Assembly (NCBI GenBank): GCA_012845835.1
Contig: JABAKD010000013.1
Location: 14,687,016-14,751,015 of the forward strand
DNA: 64,000 nucleotides
DNA from: Undaria pinnatifida
Taxonomy: Eukaryota > Sar > Phaeophyceae > Laminariales > Alariaceae
Reading direction: 5' to 3'
This document shows positions 21,256 through 32,774 of this stretch, piece after piece. Both the position numbers and the translations under genes were made by a program. The notes beneath the pieces are model-generated. The model was given only the letters and a program-made list of their open reading frames with translations. It made no database searches and was not told the DNA's origin. Every line of letters begins with the position of its first letter. The stretch's first letter is position 1.

Positions 21256-23388
21256 ACTATATACCAGGTGATAACATACCAATAACAGATAGATCGTCAC
21301 AAATCGTTGGGGACATGCTTTCGTACATATGAAAGACGTAGGTGTATAGACCAGTCTAATATATGGTGATGATGGTACCAAATGAAAAGGTCAAGAGAGC
21401 TTGAGACGGAAATAACGCTCAAAGGCTGTCAATACTTTCCACCGATCGGGCTGTTCAAGAATATATGACAATCAATAGCGAAAAATGGTTGTTTTCGGCC
21501 CGCCCCGCCAGAGTCGAGAAGGGTGAGGGGCGGGCGGTGTTGGTCATGCATTCATGTTTTGTTTGTCCCTGTGTCGTCTGAGGGGAAAAAAAAAAAGGCG
21601 AAAAGTTCGTCGCGCGACATAAACACTAAAAACCAGTTCGTGCGTAGCAAAGCAGAACGTCTTCTTCTACGTATGCATGCACGCCCACTCATCTTGGACG
21701 AGGTACTATCGGGTGACCTGCCTGGCTCTGAACGAGTGGCCACGCTATCACCAAAACACAGAGTCTAGGAGAAGACACTGGAGTGCAGACCACAGGACTC
21801 GCACACGCGGTCCTGGTCTGGGTATTTCTGCGGGGGTGGGTACACGCTGAGACCGGTATAAATTCGTCACTTTCAGGTGAGACTGGCCTCTCTCTGCGTA
21901 CGGGTGCTTTTACGACGTCTCCACCTGTTCAGCATGACGAGCGCCTTGCAGGCCACCTTCTCGTCTCAGCTAGCTCCTAAGAAGGGGACTCGCACATAGC
22001 ACCTAGATTGAGGAAGGTGACAGGAGGAGGCAGGGTGTCACAGTCACAGCAGTCACAGCACACACTGGTGGTAGAGACAACACTGAATGGTGGCATCCCA
22101 CACGTGAGGTGGGATAGCTTTGATGAAAAACAAACGAGAAAGTACCAGTAATCGGTAGACGAAACGATTGCCATTTTTTTTTACTAGGTCTACAATACAG
22201 GTAGTAGTAGCAGCTTTCTGAACGCAGACATGTTTTCTGATGAAACGAAGGGGCTCCTTAAACCCTTTACAGCTGGAACCCCTTTTTCGGGGACAAAATT
22301 ACTTGGAATTAGTGTAGGTGGAGAGGTTTGGGGGCTGTAAAGGAGTTGACTCAACAATCGTCGGAAAAGTCATAATAATAGATAGGCTGTACCTGGTATT
22401 TAATACAGCTTTTTTAGATGATTTTCGTTGTGTACCTAGGCCATGGGATTTTTCAATTTTCGGGAGAGAGGCCTTCAGCTCCCAAATCGAGGAATCTTGG
22501 AAAAAAAACAGTGGTGTACCTCTTTCGTAGCACGCGTGCTCGTTCGATTTTCGTTCGTGTGTTGTTTGACGGTAGGGGCGGAGCAGAAAGTATCTGAACT
22601 CTTGACATGAGGAGCTCAACACCATCATCACCCCCCGAAACATGCCTTCGAAGGCATTCGTTTGCGCAACCCGACCAACCTTTCTACCCCATAGCCCGGT
22701 AAAAAAAAAATACTCACTCGTAGAACAATTGGAATAACCGGTAGTTCCCGTACTACTTGAGGAGCTCAACCGGACAGAGGGAACACCTTTTTTTGGCTCA
22801 AAAAGTACAACCCCTACCGCACATTACCGCACTATGAACGGATGACTCCTTTATTACCGAACCTTCTCTACTCGTCGTTTTGTTATGGAATCATCGATTT
22901 TACTCTCGTTCTTAACTCGCAGGAGGCTTTACCCTCAGCGACCTGCTGGACAAGCCGTGGTCACAGGAGGTGTCATTCCACCCCCCCCTTTGCTCCTTGC
23001 ATTGAATTATTATCGCGCATGGGGTTCACAGCATTCCCGCTTTCATGTTGTATAGGCTCGCTCGTCGATTTGCATCGAATTTCACCAATTCATCATGCTC
23101 TTCGCGCTGTTAGCCTGTCAATTGGTAGGAAATAACCCCTCGTGAGATTCAAGCCTACAACCGCGACCTCAAGAGTTACGCGGCTTACTAATGGGTCACC
23201 GGGGACACCGGCTCGTCCACAATTATAATAACCATGGGCATACAATACTCCCAAGAATACATTATTAGTCACACGATGGAACACGCCCGTGCGCATTGTA
23301 AAGAAAAAAGTGTCAATTTGGCGCCCAGGCTCGAATCATGACGTATGCTCCCTCTCCAACGTCACAAGCAAGCATAATCTTGCATTAC
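21256..23388. other. No gene recognised
   Basis: Two kilobases of mixed sequence. A 156-residue minus-strand frame at 22299-22769 begins with a Ser-run and has no recognisable domain. GAGGAGCTCAAC occurs twice (about 22609 and 22750). A stretch at about 23145-23215 vaguely resembles a tRNA on the minus strand but does not fold as one. Confidence 0.35.
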
Positions 23389-24057
23389 ATCAAGGGAGCA
23401 CAAAAAAAAAAAAAAACGGACCCCCCCCCCTCCCAGTCAGTCGATCGAAAAACAACAACAACTAAAAAGTAAACATTCGATTTGCAGCCTTTCTTTGAGC
23501 CCTTTGCTATATTATAGCTTGTTGGTCAGCAAGATAGCACGATGCACTGTCGAAACGACATATCCAGCATATTAAACAGTGTGTTCGGGCTTGTGTTGTT
23601 GTGTACTATCAAGCGCTATTGATATTTTGGGTTGTTCATCGAAAAGGGTTCTGGTTTGCTTGGCAATTGACAAAAAAAGCACGAAGCCTCGTCACGTTTG
23701 AATTTAGTTTTTTAGCAACCATCCCCAACCAACTCAATCAAAGCTTGTATTACTAACAATTAGATGGACGCCATAGATAGGCCATTGGCAGGCGGATGAT
23801 CTTGCTGTACTACTTCTCCTCGCCCCCCCCAAGCTGGCTCCCCTCGACTTGCTTCGGCTGCCAATTTAGGCAGTTGAAACAAGTTGCAATAGTAGTCGCT
23901 GCGTTCAGACGCGGACACGTGTCATCAGGCGTTTCGCCAAAACTGCCCTCCCCTCTTCCGCTCCAGGCAGAGGGCTTCCCCCCCTTCTCGTCTCACTCTA
24001 CTTCGTTCCATCTAATTTTCCTATACCTAATCCGACCCGTCAAACTTATTCCCGAAA

Positions 24058-24348
24058 TTACGCTAGAGGCAGCCCCCCGGCCGCGCCCCTGGCCGCCCCC
24101 GCAGCCTCCCCGCTAAGGTTTTCCTCCTCCTCCTCCTCCTCCTCCTCCTCCTCCTCCTCCTCCTCCTCCTCCTCCTCCTCCTCCTCCTCCTCCTCCTCCT
24201 CCTCCTCCTCCGCCTCCTCCTCCTCGTCTCCATCCTCGTCGTCGCTGTCACTGCCGTTGGATTCGCTCGAATCACCGGAGCGGTCTCCGGGAACCTTGCT
24301 ACCCTTCCCGTCTTTCGCTCCTGCCTTGCTTTTCTCACGAACTACCAC
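24058..24348 (-). CDS. Small acidic protein, polyglutamate tract (hypothetical)
   Basis: An open minus-strand frame of 96 residues. It has a basic start (MVVREKSKAGAKDGKGSK), an Asp/Ser/Glu-rich stretch (SSESNGSDSDDEDGD), a run of about 30 Glu, and an Ala/Gly-rich end. A graded basic-to-acidic layout is common in nuclear chaperone-like or ribosome-biogenesis proteins, but acidic runs alone are not diagnostic. The Glu run is entirely GAG/GAA from a (TCC)n microsatellite, and the adjacent frame reads poly-Arg, so slippage of non-coding DNA is an alternative. No splice sites were identified with confidence. Confidence 0.3.
   Translation of the reverse strand: MVVREKSKAGAKDGKGSKVPGDRSGDSSESNGSDSDDEDGDEEEEAEEEEEEEEEEEEEEEEEEEEEEEEEEEEEENLSGEAAGAARGAAGGLPLA
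24121..24215. repeat. (TCC)n microsatellite
   Basis: About 95 bp of near-perfect TCC repeats, with a few CTC/TCG variants just outside. Confidence 0.97.
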
Positions 24349-24707
24349 CGTGATTGCTTGAGTACCGCCTGCTCCAAGCGTTCGCTTCCAAAGAAGACGT
24401 GCAAAGCTCGTGATGTCACTAGCCTCACACTTGCTCGCACAACCTATCTATGTTGCCTCGGTCCCGGGCTTTTGTTTGACTGTGTATATTCTCCGAGAGA
24501 AGAACTCCCAACACGGGCTCGAGTCAACCCAGTCTAAGATCGAGTCACTTGATTTTTATAGCAATTAGCGTTGCGTCAAGCTGCGTGGTTGTTTATATAG
24601 AAGTTAGTGTACAAGGAGCATCACCCCCCCCCCCTTCCTCCTCGGCCGGCCCAGAGTGAAAAAAGTGGAGTGTGGGTCATGATTTGTTTTTTTTGTGCTC
24701 CCTTGAT

Positions 24708-26162
24708 TACATGATTTGTTTTTTTGGTTCTCGACTCAGATCGCCCGTTTTCAGAGTTTCTGGATTCTAATCTATTTGTATAGACTATGCTGTGATTCCA
24801 CATTTCGCTCTGCATGTCTGACGTTGTACCGTGGGACTAGGGGCGGATCGTTGAGAGGACAGAACCTGGCCCCGTCCTGGGGCCAAGGCGATCGATTTTC
24901 CTTCGATACCTCCCCGGTGGGCTATTTTTTGTTTGTGGCGAGGTCGGATCGGACGAAGCATTCGCCTCGCCAACCGCGACAACACAGTATTATAGGCCCG
25001 CCAACAAAAAACTCCAATTTAGAGTCAGCCCCAGGTTCTTAATGTGGCACCACTCTTAAACAACCTTGAGATCATATAGGCTATAATATAGGCTAGTTTG
25101 TAGGGTAATTCAATGGCCATTATGTACGATTTAGTGCAGCTGTCGCCGCTGAGCACGATTTCTTCGTCCAGTTTTCTTGTTAATAGTGTCCGCCCAAAAG
25201 TGAGCATCACTTTCTTATTGGGCGCTTTCTCATTGGCAGCCGCATATTGCTGTATGTAGCAGTGCACCCTATGCATTGCGTGCCGAGGATGAACGTGGCG
25301 TTATGCGCGGGTGGGTGGCGGTTGACCGCATTGTAATGGCACCTAGTCACCAGCATTGCGGTTTGTGTTCGAGGCGAAACAGTAGGCTACCAAGCACAAA
25401 AGAGGTCGGTAGTCATGCGAGCACGCGACGACACCTGGGGCGCGCGTTCCGGGGTAGGAGCAGATTACGATGCCGTCGCTCTCATGGCGGAGGTGCTCTC
25501 GGCGTATCCGACAATGCCGGAATGCGACGCCCTGTCGTCGCATCGGTACAGTAACGAGGTTACGAACTGTGGAGGACCTCTGGGCACTTCTCCAAGTAAG
25601 TAGTAGCGAAGCAGGAGTTGACTCGGGGAGGTCGTCCTCCACTCATTGCACGGCGGCGCAGCCACAATGCCGACGGTCGGGGGGGGGGGAGGGGGGGGAG
25701 CAGAGGGTTAACCAGGGGCATGGAGAGAAGCTAGATGGGAGTCTCCAGAGTCTCCCAAGGTGTACACCCCTAATACTCCAAAAGACCGGGGCGAAAATCT
25801 CGTACTAGCAGAGACTTGGAACACAGGGCATAGAATAGGCAGCCAGGCTTGGGTATTCTCCGGGGCTAAACATCGCGGTGTCGACGCGATCTCGACGTTG
25901 GTGTTATTCGAAACGGTACGCATTACGGCAGTAATCGTGCAGCCATCTGTTCAATGCCGGATAACACATAGTACGCACGACGTGCGGAAACAGCGTACAG
26001 ATTACGCGTGGAATAGAATCGCTGCACAAAGTGGTCCCTTAGTACACCTCAGTACATAGCTTAGGACTGGACCTGGTGCCTTGTCTACAAATCAAAATAC
26101 ATGACGCACAACAGAACAGCTGTTTACTTGCTGTGAAAAATATAGACTAAAGTATATTACAG
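24708..26162. other. No gene recognised
   Basis: A minus-strand frame at 25025-25276 (83 residues, including KKVMLTFGRTLLTRKLDEEI) and a plus-strand frame at 25415-25603 ending next to CCAAGTAAGT, which resembles a splice donor, are the most protein-like stretches. I recognise neither. A short G-run array lies at about 25678-25698. Confidence 0.3.
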
Positions 26163-26335
26163 GTACCAACAACGCAGCTTGCAAAGATGAGTATTGACCT
26201 GAAATTCGTCAAACTCGCGGCTGACGTCCTTGATATATTTTTTATAAAATATATTATAGAAATTGAATTACACTCCAGCTGTGAGATCGAATATTTTGTC
26301 GAAACTCATCTTTGCAAGCTGTGTGTGATACTCAT
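26163..26335. repeat. Back-to-back FB termini (subfamily B minus, A plus)
   Basis: Left half (26163-26240) is the reverse complement of the subfamily B terminus also found at 29.8, 33.3 and 38.4 kb, reading GTACCAACAACGCAGCTTGC then AAAGATGAGTATTGACC. Right half (26262-26335) is the subfamily A terminus in plus orientation, ACACTCCAGCTGTGAGATCG to CAAGCTGTGTGTGATACTC. An AT-rich bridge joins their tips. Because A and B are related to each other, the unit is a small imperfect palindrome like a MITE. Confidence 0.8.
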
Positions 26336-28277
26336 AATACATGCATGTGTAAAATGTATGTACGTGTGTTCTATGCACGTATCATACGGAGACTTGATCA
26401 TGGCCGTACCCTTGTAGTCCGGTAAAAACGCTTTTCTCCACTGTTGTTGTTGTTGTTGTTGTTCTCCCATTAACTCGCATAATCAAGTCCGTGGTCACAG
26501 GACAGGCTCCAGTCACTCTGGAGCTGAGCAATACCCCAGGGAAAAACACACACAACCCAAGGTGGTACACGCATATATCACAGTTGACGCAATTCATGCC
26601 TCCACCAGAAACATATAAAAGTGAAATCGGGAGTCAGTCTACGATGTGCCAGGTCCAGGCCGGTGCATACGTCTCACTACTCACGCCTGGAGAGACCAAA
26701 TATATATTCCGATTGCCACCCAAGGAAGACTACCACGTATATATTACACGTAGTATCTATCACTACGCATACGCACAACAGGCATAAGTCAATTGGAGAA
26801 AAAGAAACAAAAAAAAGAAAAGAAGATAAAGGAAAGGAAAGAAAAGAGAAGAAAAAACGAAACAAGACGAAAAAGGCAAGCAAAGAGAAGAAAAAGACAA
26901 GAAAAGCAGGAAAAGACAAGACAGGAAAGCAAGGAAAGAAGAAGAGAAGAAAAGAAAAAAAAAAATAGAAAAAGAAAAGAAAGAAAAATGTCATACTAGC
27001 AGACCCTAGAAACTGGCTAAGGATGGCATTGGGCTAACAGAGGGTATCACGTCCATCATCAATGGCACCTGGGAGGGAACGCATTAAGGGTGGGGGGCAC
27101 TGCAGACCCGATTGTGAACCATCACTTGGTGTTGAAATCCGACCAAAAAGCTATACGGGATACGGGCCAATGAAATGCTGCCGCATGCTATGAGTATACG
27201 GTGATCACAGGGTCTGGGAGATATATCGCTGGGTGGGGTTAACGAGAGCATCAAGGAGGTCGTACAGCCTGCGTCGTGGCGTCCACAGAAGGTACGAGCA
27301 TGACTATGACTAGGGTCCTGATACATATCCATGGTGAAGGTATGGGTTTTTCGGATGCTCTGTCTGGGTTTTTATCGAGAGTCTCCTATTGGCAGTCCGA
27401 CGAGTTGCGTTCTGCGAGCCCAGCCCTCCGCCAACCTTACCAGCATATTGGTTCACCAAAACAAAGCGGAAATCCGTCACTGAAGGGCTAGTTCCTTTGT
27501 AGGACTGTCCTCGTAGGCCATGCAATTGATGAGGGGACTTTTGAAGCGTGCAGGCTCGTCAAACAGAGGAGCGTGGCGTAAGCTTGCAGAGAGCTACTCC
27601 TGCGGTACCCGTTGGCAAACGCCTGTACAACAGCATGTATCAGACCTTGTTTGCATGTCATTGTGCATCGTTACGACGAAGCGCGGCCTATGACGATGCA
27701 CGGCCATAAACGAGAGCAGAATCACGTGTGAGCTGTTGCGGGGGGTAGATGTAGGTTGGAAATGGCGCTGAACAGAAATAAGGCGAAAACGCCACGTTTG
27801 GGACGGGTTGTGCGGGATTCACTGTTGTTGCGCGGAGTTCAATAGAACAACTTGCACGCCTTCCTGCCTCAAGACTCCTAGTTGACGCTCGCTGCTAGGT
27901 GTAAACCCGAATTCGAATTACAGACTATGCAGTGGTCGCGCTCAAAAGATGTCTGATGTGCTGGTGCGTTCATAAATCTTCAAAAAAACAGAAAACGCTG
28001 ATATTGGTGTCGAGGGAAGAATGCCGATACCGTACTGCCAAAATATCGGATCTGGGTATTTTTCAGAAAATAGTCGGTACCAGCGGTAGTTACCAGGTAC
28101 TGGTATAGTCTATATCTTTATGCACTGCAGTTCAGTGTACACAGACACAAACCACCCGGCGCGGCAAATCTTTGTAGTAGTATGTTTTGATAGTGTAGAA
28201 CTAACTACTATGCGGTAAGACTACCGCTCGCTCCCGCCAGTGCGTTGACGTTTCTAGTTTTAACATCTATCATCATG
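26336..28277. other. No gene seen; simple-sequence stretches
   Basis: Includes a (TTG)n run at about 26443-26463 and about 200 bp of almost pure purine (A/G) sequence at 26790-26992, which yields Lys/Arg- or Phe-rich false frames. A TACCAGGTACTGGTA palindrome lies at about 28095. Nothing coding recognised. Confidence 0.4.
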
Positions 28278-28279
28278 TA

Positions 28280-29657
28280 CAGTCGACCCCGCTTTAAAGA
28301 CGCACATGGGTTTTTTTTTCAGGGCGTCTTTAACCCGGGGAATCGTCTTTAACTTTCCGGGGACAATAACTCCCCTTCCCCGGGGTCAACGGAGACGTAA
28401 CCTACGTCAAACGACGCGCCATTTCAGCAGGAATACTGGCATGACAGGCAAACGCCGAAAAAGAATCACCACGCCGTTGTAGGTATGTAGAATTTAAGTT
28501 TTCGCGGACATCACCTCCACCCGCGCCAACCTGAGAAACTACAACCTTGGCGCTGCACACAGACTACTTGCGTGTGTGGACTGCGCGTGCTTTGCGTTCG
28601 TATTTACAAACAAGGGAACCTGTATTCGAGTACATTTAGTCTCTCGTTGGCCCACTTGAAAATCACTCCTCTGAAGCCTACGCTTGATGTAGTCACCACA
28701 TGAAAAATATGCGTACTGCCGTTTCAACGTCACGTACCAACCAGAGAGCCACCTGCGCCCGAAACCACACAGCTCGAGTACAGGGGAAAAATAACACCAT
28801 GAAGCACGAAACACGCACAACGCTGAAACAAAGAGAGCTCACTCCACTGCAGTTTTAAAAACCGAATCCACACAGAGCATGAAACATGTTTGCCGAGCGA
28901 AGCAAAATCACAGATCGCACCAGCGACCTTAGCCCAAAGAACGGCATTCCCAAACTACGACTTCCATGCATCACGAAGGGTGGACTGCACCTCACCCCTC
29001 CCCTTCGCTCTACGCTTGACTTGAGTTTCATGTGTAAACGAATGAACGGCTCTCGAAAGAAGGAATAGCAATTCGCTGTATTCGCCGTTTCCCCCTTTCG
29101 CGTACAAGTAGGAACGAACTTCCTCAAGACGAGAGCGGACTTCGGCTTCTGAAAGGGAGGTTGTGACGCACGAGTCTGGGCTAAGGTCGTCTTCCTCGTC
29201 ACCCGACTCCCCGTCAGCAAGTTCGATGCCGTTGAAGTTGTCCTCTAGATCCTGGAGTTCTAGCTCCTTCTCTTCGTCCAACACCTCTGGGTCATCCTCA
29301 ACACGAAGCCAAATCTTGACTGCCTGCCGTACTTCGCTCTCAGAGAGGCCCGCGCCTCTCTCGACAAACAAGTTCTCGGTCAACACCTTCGGTGTACTCT
29401 TAGCGTCCATGTCTACGACCCGCCAGTAGACGGGAGGAATCTCTCCATACCCACAGGTAGCAGCGTCGAAAGCAGCAGACCGCTGTCTGAGCAGCTTCGC
29501 GAGATGAATTTTGGGGGGGCCGTGGAATGGAATTGGAAAAAAAACGACACCCCCCTACTGTATGTCCTATCTGCGGGCCACCATGGTTCTGTAAAAAATG
29601 TCGTCTTTATAGCGGGGAGTTGACTTAAGCCGAGCGTCTTTAAAGCGGGGACGACTG
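28280..29657 (-). mobile_element. Pogo/Tigger-like DNA transposon, internally deleted
   Basis: The ends are inverted repeats of about 26 bp with two mismatches, starting CAGTCGACCCCGCTTTAAAG on the left and CAGTCGTCCCCGCTTTAAAG on the right. A TA dinucleotide directly flanks each end (28278-28279 and 29658-29659), as expected for Tc1/mariner-pogo target duplication. Subterminal CGTCTTTAA/CGGGG motifs repeat inside both ends (28323 and 28344 on the left, about 29600 on the right). CAGT...TTTAAAG termini are typical of the pogo/Tigger group. It is 1378 bp long with only a transposase C-terminal part, so it could move only with enzyme from a complete relative. Confidence 0.85.
28955..29512 (-). 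pseudogene. Pogo-type transposase, C-terminal remnant
   Basis: A continuous minus-strand frame runs from about 29512 to a stop at 28955. The upstream part includes KIHLAKLLRQRSAAFDAATC. The region after the first Met (29410) includes a helical stretch (LSESEVRQAVKIWLRV), an acidic linker (DDPEVLDEEKELELQDLED, GDEEDDL) and a second helix (SLSEAEVRSRLEEVRSYLYA). This matches the tail that follows the DDE catalytic core in DDE_1/pogo transposases, with an acidic linker and then short helices. The N-terminal DNA-binding region and the catalytic core are absent: the frame starts about 145 bp from the right inverted repeat. Assignment rests on position inside TA-flanked pogo-like ends plus this layout. 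Confidence 0.6.
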
Positions 29658-29744
29658 TAATGTATGGATGCTGCTGCCACTGGTGTTTGTATTTTGTTAT
29701 ACAAAGAAAAACATCAGCTGTGAGTATGACCGATTGAACGGTTG

Positions 29745-29900
29745 AATTCGTATTTTTTTATCTCAATATTTTACTGAGGTCAACCGTGAGTTCGACGAAT
29801 TTCGGGTCAATACTCATCTTTGCAAGCTGCGTTGTTGGTACCTGCAATATACTATGTGGGCGAGTTTTCCTTAATAGGAGGGGTCCTATTATTTAGTTTC
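29745..29900 (+). repeat. FB subfamily B terminus
   Basis: Contains CCGTGAGTTCGACGAATTTC, then GGGTCAATACTCATCTTTGC, AAGCTGCGTTGTTGGTACC and the follow-on GGAGGGGTCCTATTATTT, matching 33283-33415. It is directly followed by a subfamily A terminus in the same orientation, as at 33.3-33.5 kb. Confidence 0.8.
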
Positions 29901-29916
29901 AAAAAATATATTATAA

Positions 29917-31060
29917 AAAATGAAAATACACTCCAGCTGTGAGATCGAAGATTTCGTCGAAACTCATCTTTGCAAGCTGTGTGTGATACTCCGATCGCGC
30001 GCATTACGAGTTGTGTGTCCTCGTTAAGGATATAGGTCGGCGACTCCCCCTACAACTACAGTGTTCAAAAACAGTGTTCAAAAAATATATATATTATATA
30101 TATATATATATATTATAAAAAAAAAATACACTCCAGCTAGCTGTGAGATCGAAGATTTTGTCGAAACTCATATATATTTGCAAGCTGTGTGTGACACTCC
30201 GATCGCGCGTATTACGGGTTGTTGTGTGTCCTCGTTAAGGATATAGGTCGGCGACTCCCCTTGCAACTACAGTGTAGCTATCAGGGTCAACAGGGTGATG
30301 TTAGTCAGTCTGTGCGCGGAAACTATAAAACCCGTTTCTGAGGGGGGACCAAAATCTGACAGCTGTGGAGGGAAATGTATCCGTTCATCAAGTGAATCCT
30401 GTAAGTCGAATAACCGGTGAGGGGAGGGCGGAGTTTTGAAGGACGTGGGGGCCTGGTTTTGATCAAAAGGGAGCGGGGTTGGAGGGGGGGGGAAGGGGGG
30501 GGGGGGGGACTGAGGGGGGGGGGGCGGACGGGTGGGCAATTTGTGCGTGGAAGCTATGAATCCTTTCGAGGGGATAAATCTGACGGTTTTGGGAAAGAAA
30601 AAGAAAAAAAATGCACCAGTTTATAATGGGGGAGTTGGGGCGGGGGTGGGGCGGGTGGGGCAGCTCAATCTGTGCATGGAAGCTATACATTCTTTTAAGG
30701 GAGTAAATGTGACGGTTTTGGAAAGAATGCATCAGTTTATCATGTATATCCTGGGGTGAGTCGTACAATCAGAAAGTAGAGGGCGGAGTGTTCGAGGGGT
30801 TGGGGGTGGGATGGGGTGGGGGGGTGGGGAGGTGGGGGGTGGGTGCGGTGGGGTGGGGGGGGGGGGGGGGGAAGGGAAGGGCTTTAGGGGGCATAGATTT
30901 AGGGGGTTGTTATACGTGTGGTGCTAGGTCTAGGCAATGGTGCGGGCGGTGGGGAAGGAGGGGGCGTTCGGGGCGGGGGGAGGGGGGGGGGGATGGGGGG
31001 GGGGAAGCAGCGGCATGGATGGCTCTAGAAAGATAATGAGGTGATACCCAGTGCGTGAAT
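29917..31060 (+). repeat. FB-family copies, a short one followed by a long one
   Basis: A first terminus (29917-30060) stops after CTACAACTACAGTGTTC. A second (from about 30100) follows a (TA)n lead, starts ACACTCCAGCTAGCTGTGAG and continues through the CGGAAACTATAAAACC module (about 30317), related modules near 30545 and 30675, the GTGGTGCTAGGTCTAGGC block (about 30918) and the CATGGATGGCTCTAGAAAG block (about 31013). G-runs separate the modules. Open frames are Gly- or Pro-rich artefacts. Confidence 0.85.
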
Positions 31061-31128
31061 ATATCACACCCTGTACAAATACAACTAACAAATACAAATA
31101 TTAATTGCGTGTATTTGTCCAGGGCACA

Positions 31129-31465
31129 TATTTGCCTCCAGACAAATAGTTGCGCAGGATTTCAAACGAGTATTTGCCTGCAGACAAATATTTGCGCAGG
31201 GTTTGAAAAGGGTATTTGCCTGCAGACACATAGTTGCGCAGGATTTCAACAGAGTATTTGCCTGCAGACAAATATTTGCGCAGGATTTGAAAAGAGTATT
31301 TGCCTGCAAACACACAGTTGCGCAGGAGTTCAAAAGAGTATTTGCCTGCAGACACGTAGTTGCGCAGGATTTCAAAAAAGTATTTGCCTGCAGACAAATA
31401 TTTGCGCAGGATGTGAAAAGAGTATTTATTTGCCTGCAGACAAATAGTTGCGTAGAATTTCAGAA
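31129..31465 (+). repeat. 42-bp tandem repeat array 1 (eight units)
   Basis: Units start TATTTGCCTGCAGACAAATA, a near-palindrome, and end TTTGCGCAGGATTTCAAAAG. They begin at 31129, 31171, 31213, 31255, 31297, 31339, 31381 and about 31427, a strict 42-bp (14-codon) period. In one frame they read VFACRQIFAQDFKR-type repeats and run without a stop into the hAT transposase remnant. Confidence 0.93.
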
Positions 31466-32261
31466 CAGCGAAGACACGGACTACTTGTTCGACATGCAGA
31501 TGGCCTTGCACCCCCACTCGGCTGACCTGGCGTGCGTGAACAAGCTAGCCCCGACGTCAAAGCGCGCTACCGCTGTCAAGTCGATCATCGTCGAGAAGGT
31601 GATCTCTTTGGCTGTGGAGCTAGCGGAGGCGGCGGCAGCCGCCAAGGAGGATGGGCCGGCGGGGCCTGCCGAGCCTGCTGCCGACCAGCCCGCTGCTTAA
31701 CGGGCTCGTCAAGCGGCTGCTCCCGGGAGTGTGCACCCCCTCTTCAGCGCCCCCGTCAACAAAAAAAAAAAGGCAACGGCAACCCTGTACGCCAGCCCCG
31801 GCTTGTTTGGGGTGGGGGGCGACGGGGCGGGAGAGGAGCCGCCGTCTTTCGAAGAGACTGCTCGTGCGGAGCTCACCAAGCTCAGGGCTGTCAACACCCT
31901 GACGGCCGAACTGAGCTGCGAGGATGTGCTCCTGTGGTGGAAGAGGTGGGCCGACTCGCACCCGCTGTTGGCCAGGATAGCACGCGTGATTTTCGGGGCT
32001 CCTGCGTCGGCGGCAGTGCTTGAGCGTGACTTCAGCGCTGCTGGGCGTATGATGACGTCCTCCAGGAGCACCATGGACAGCAAGTACGTGTAGATGATCC
32101 TGTTCCTTCACAGAAACCTAGACCTTATCCCTCAAGACATCCCGAAGCTGACCGAAGCTGTTGCGCGACACAAGATCCCCGGGCGACTGGTGGTCCCTGC
32201 GGAAGGGCTGGAGGAGCTCGACGGCGCTTTTGCGCCGGAGGACCTCACCGCCGAGCAGTAG
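31466..32261 (+). pseudogene. hAT-family transposase, C-terminal remnant
   Basis: One reading frame runs from the 42-bp array to TAG at 32259-32261, with in-frame stops at 31698-31700 (TAA) and 32091-32093 (TAG). The first part (TDYLFDMQMALHPHSADLAC, SIIVEKVISLAVELAEA) fits the helical region before the dimerisation domain. The region at about 31900-32130 matches the hAT C-terminal dimerisation domain: PLLARIARVIFGAPASAAVL then ERDFSAAGRMMTSSRSTM, corresponding to the family's P-L-x-x-xA, ipaSsa-xERxFS and R-x-x-M/L signatures. The stretch after the second stop (MILFLHRNLDLI) continues the domain, so that stop is a true interruption. The N-terminal zinc finger and catalytic part are missing, apparently replaced by the repeat array. 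Confidence 0.8.
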
Positions 32262-32774
32262 GCATCGGGGGAGGAGGCGGACGTTGAAACAGCATGGGAC
32301 AGCAGTATTAGCTTCATGGTGATCAGGCCCGCAGCGAGAACGAGTAGCAACATGTTGATGGTGTATGCAATAAGAGTTGATACAATCTCTCGTGTGATGC
32401 GGAATGAGTGGAGTTGCGGGGGGCTTGTGGCGTCGGCGTGTGTTGTGGTCTGTTTGTCTTCGTTCCAGGTGGCTTCGACTATTGTAGATGGCAGAAGTAA
32501 GAGTCGAGGGGGATGGCATGGCTAACTCGTGCAAATATTAAATATTACTGCCAAGTGGTACTGTTACTCCTACCTATGATATGCTAGTTCAATTTTCTCC
32601 CGGTTTGATATTATTTTTCTTCACCTCAATCCAAAGATACTTCAGACGCACGCTTCAGGGATTTATTTGCGCCTGTATATCCGAGACCACTCTCCCATTG
32701 CATGATGTACGGCTACGCTCTCCCTCCAACCCTCCCCGCAGTAGCTGTTTTTTCTTCAGAAACGTTGTCAGGAC
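32262..32774. other. Non-coding stretch between hAT remnant and array 2
   Basis: No coding sequence recognised. It may be the 3' untranslated part of the hAT element. Confidence 0.4.

Larger units (their letters stand above)
23389..24707. other. Interval with 21-bp inverted ends, possible DNA element
   Basis: ATCAAGGGAGCAC followed by an A-run at 23389 is matched in reverse complement at 24687-24707 (a T-run, then GTGCTCCCTTGAT). Both also border C-runs. This could mark a 1.3-kb element or be a chance pairing helped by A-runs. No target duplication was recognised. Confidence 0.3.

Noticed and set aside
23145-23215. tRNA gene on the minus strand
   Set aside because: A loose A/B-box likeness only: the anticodon stem does not pair and the T-loop sequence deviates.
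26621-26999. Lysine/arginine-rich or phenylalanine-rich protein
   Set aside because: The stretch is about 200 bp of nearly pure purine. All frames are open because of composition.
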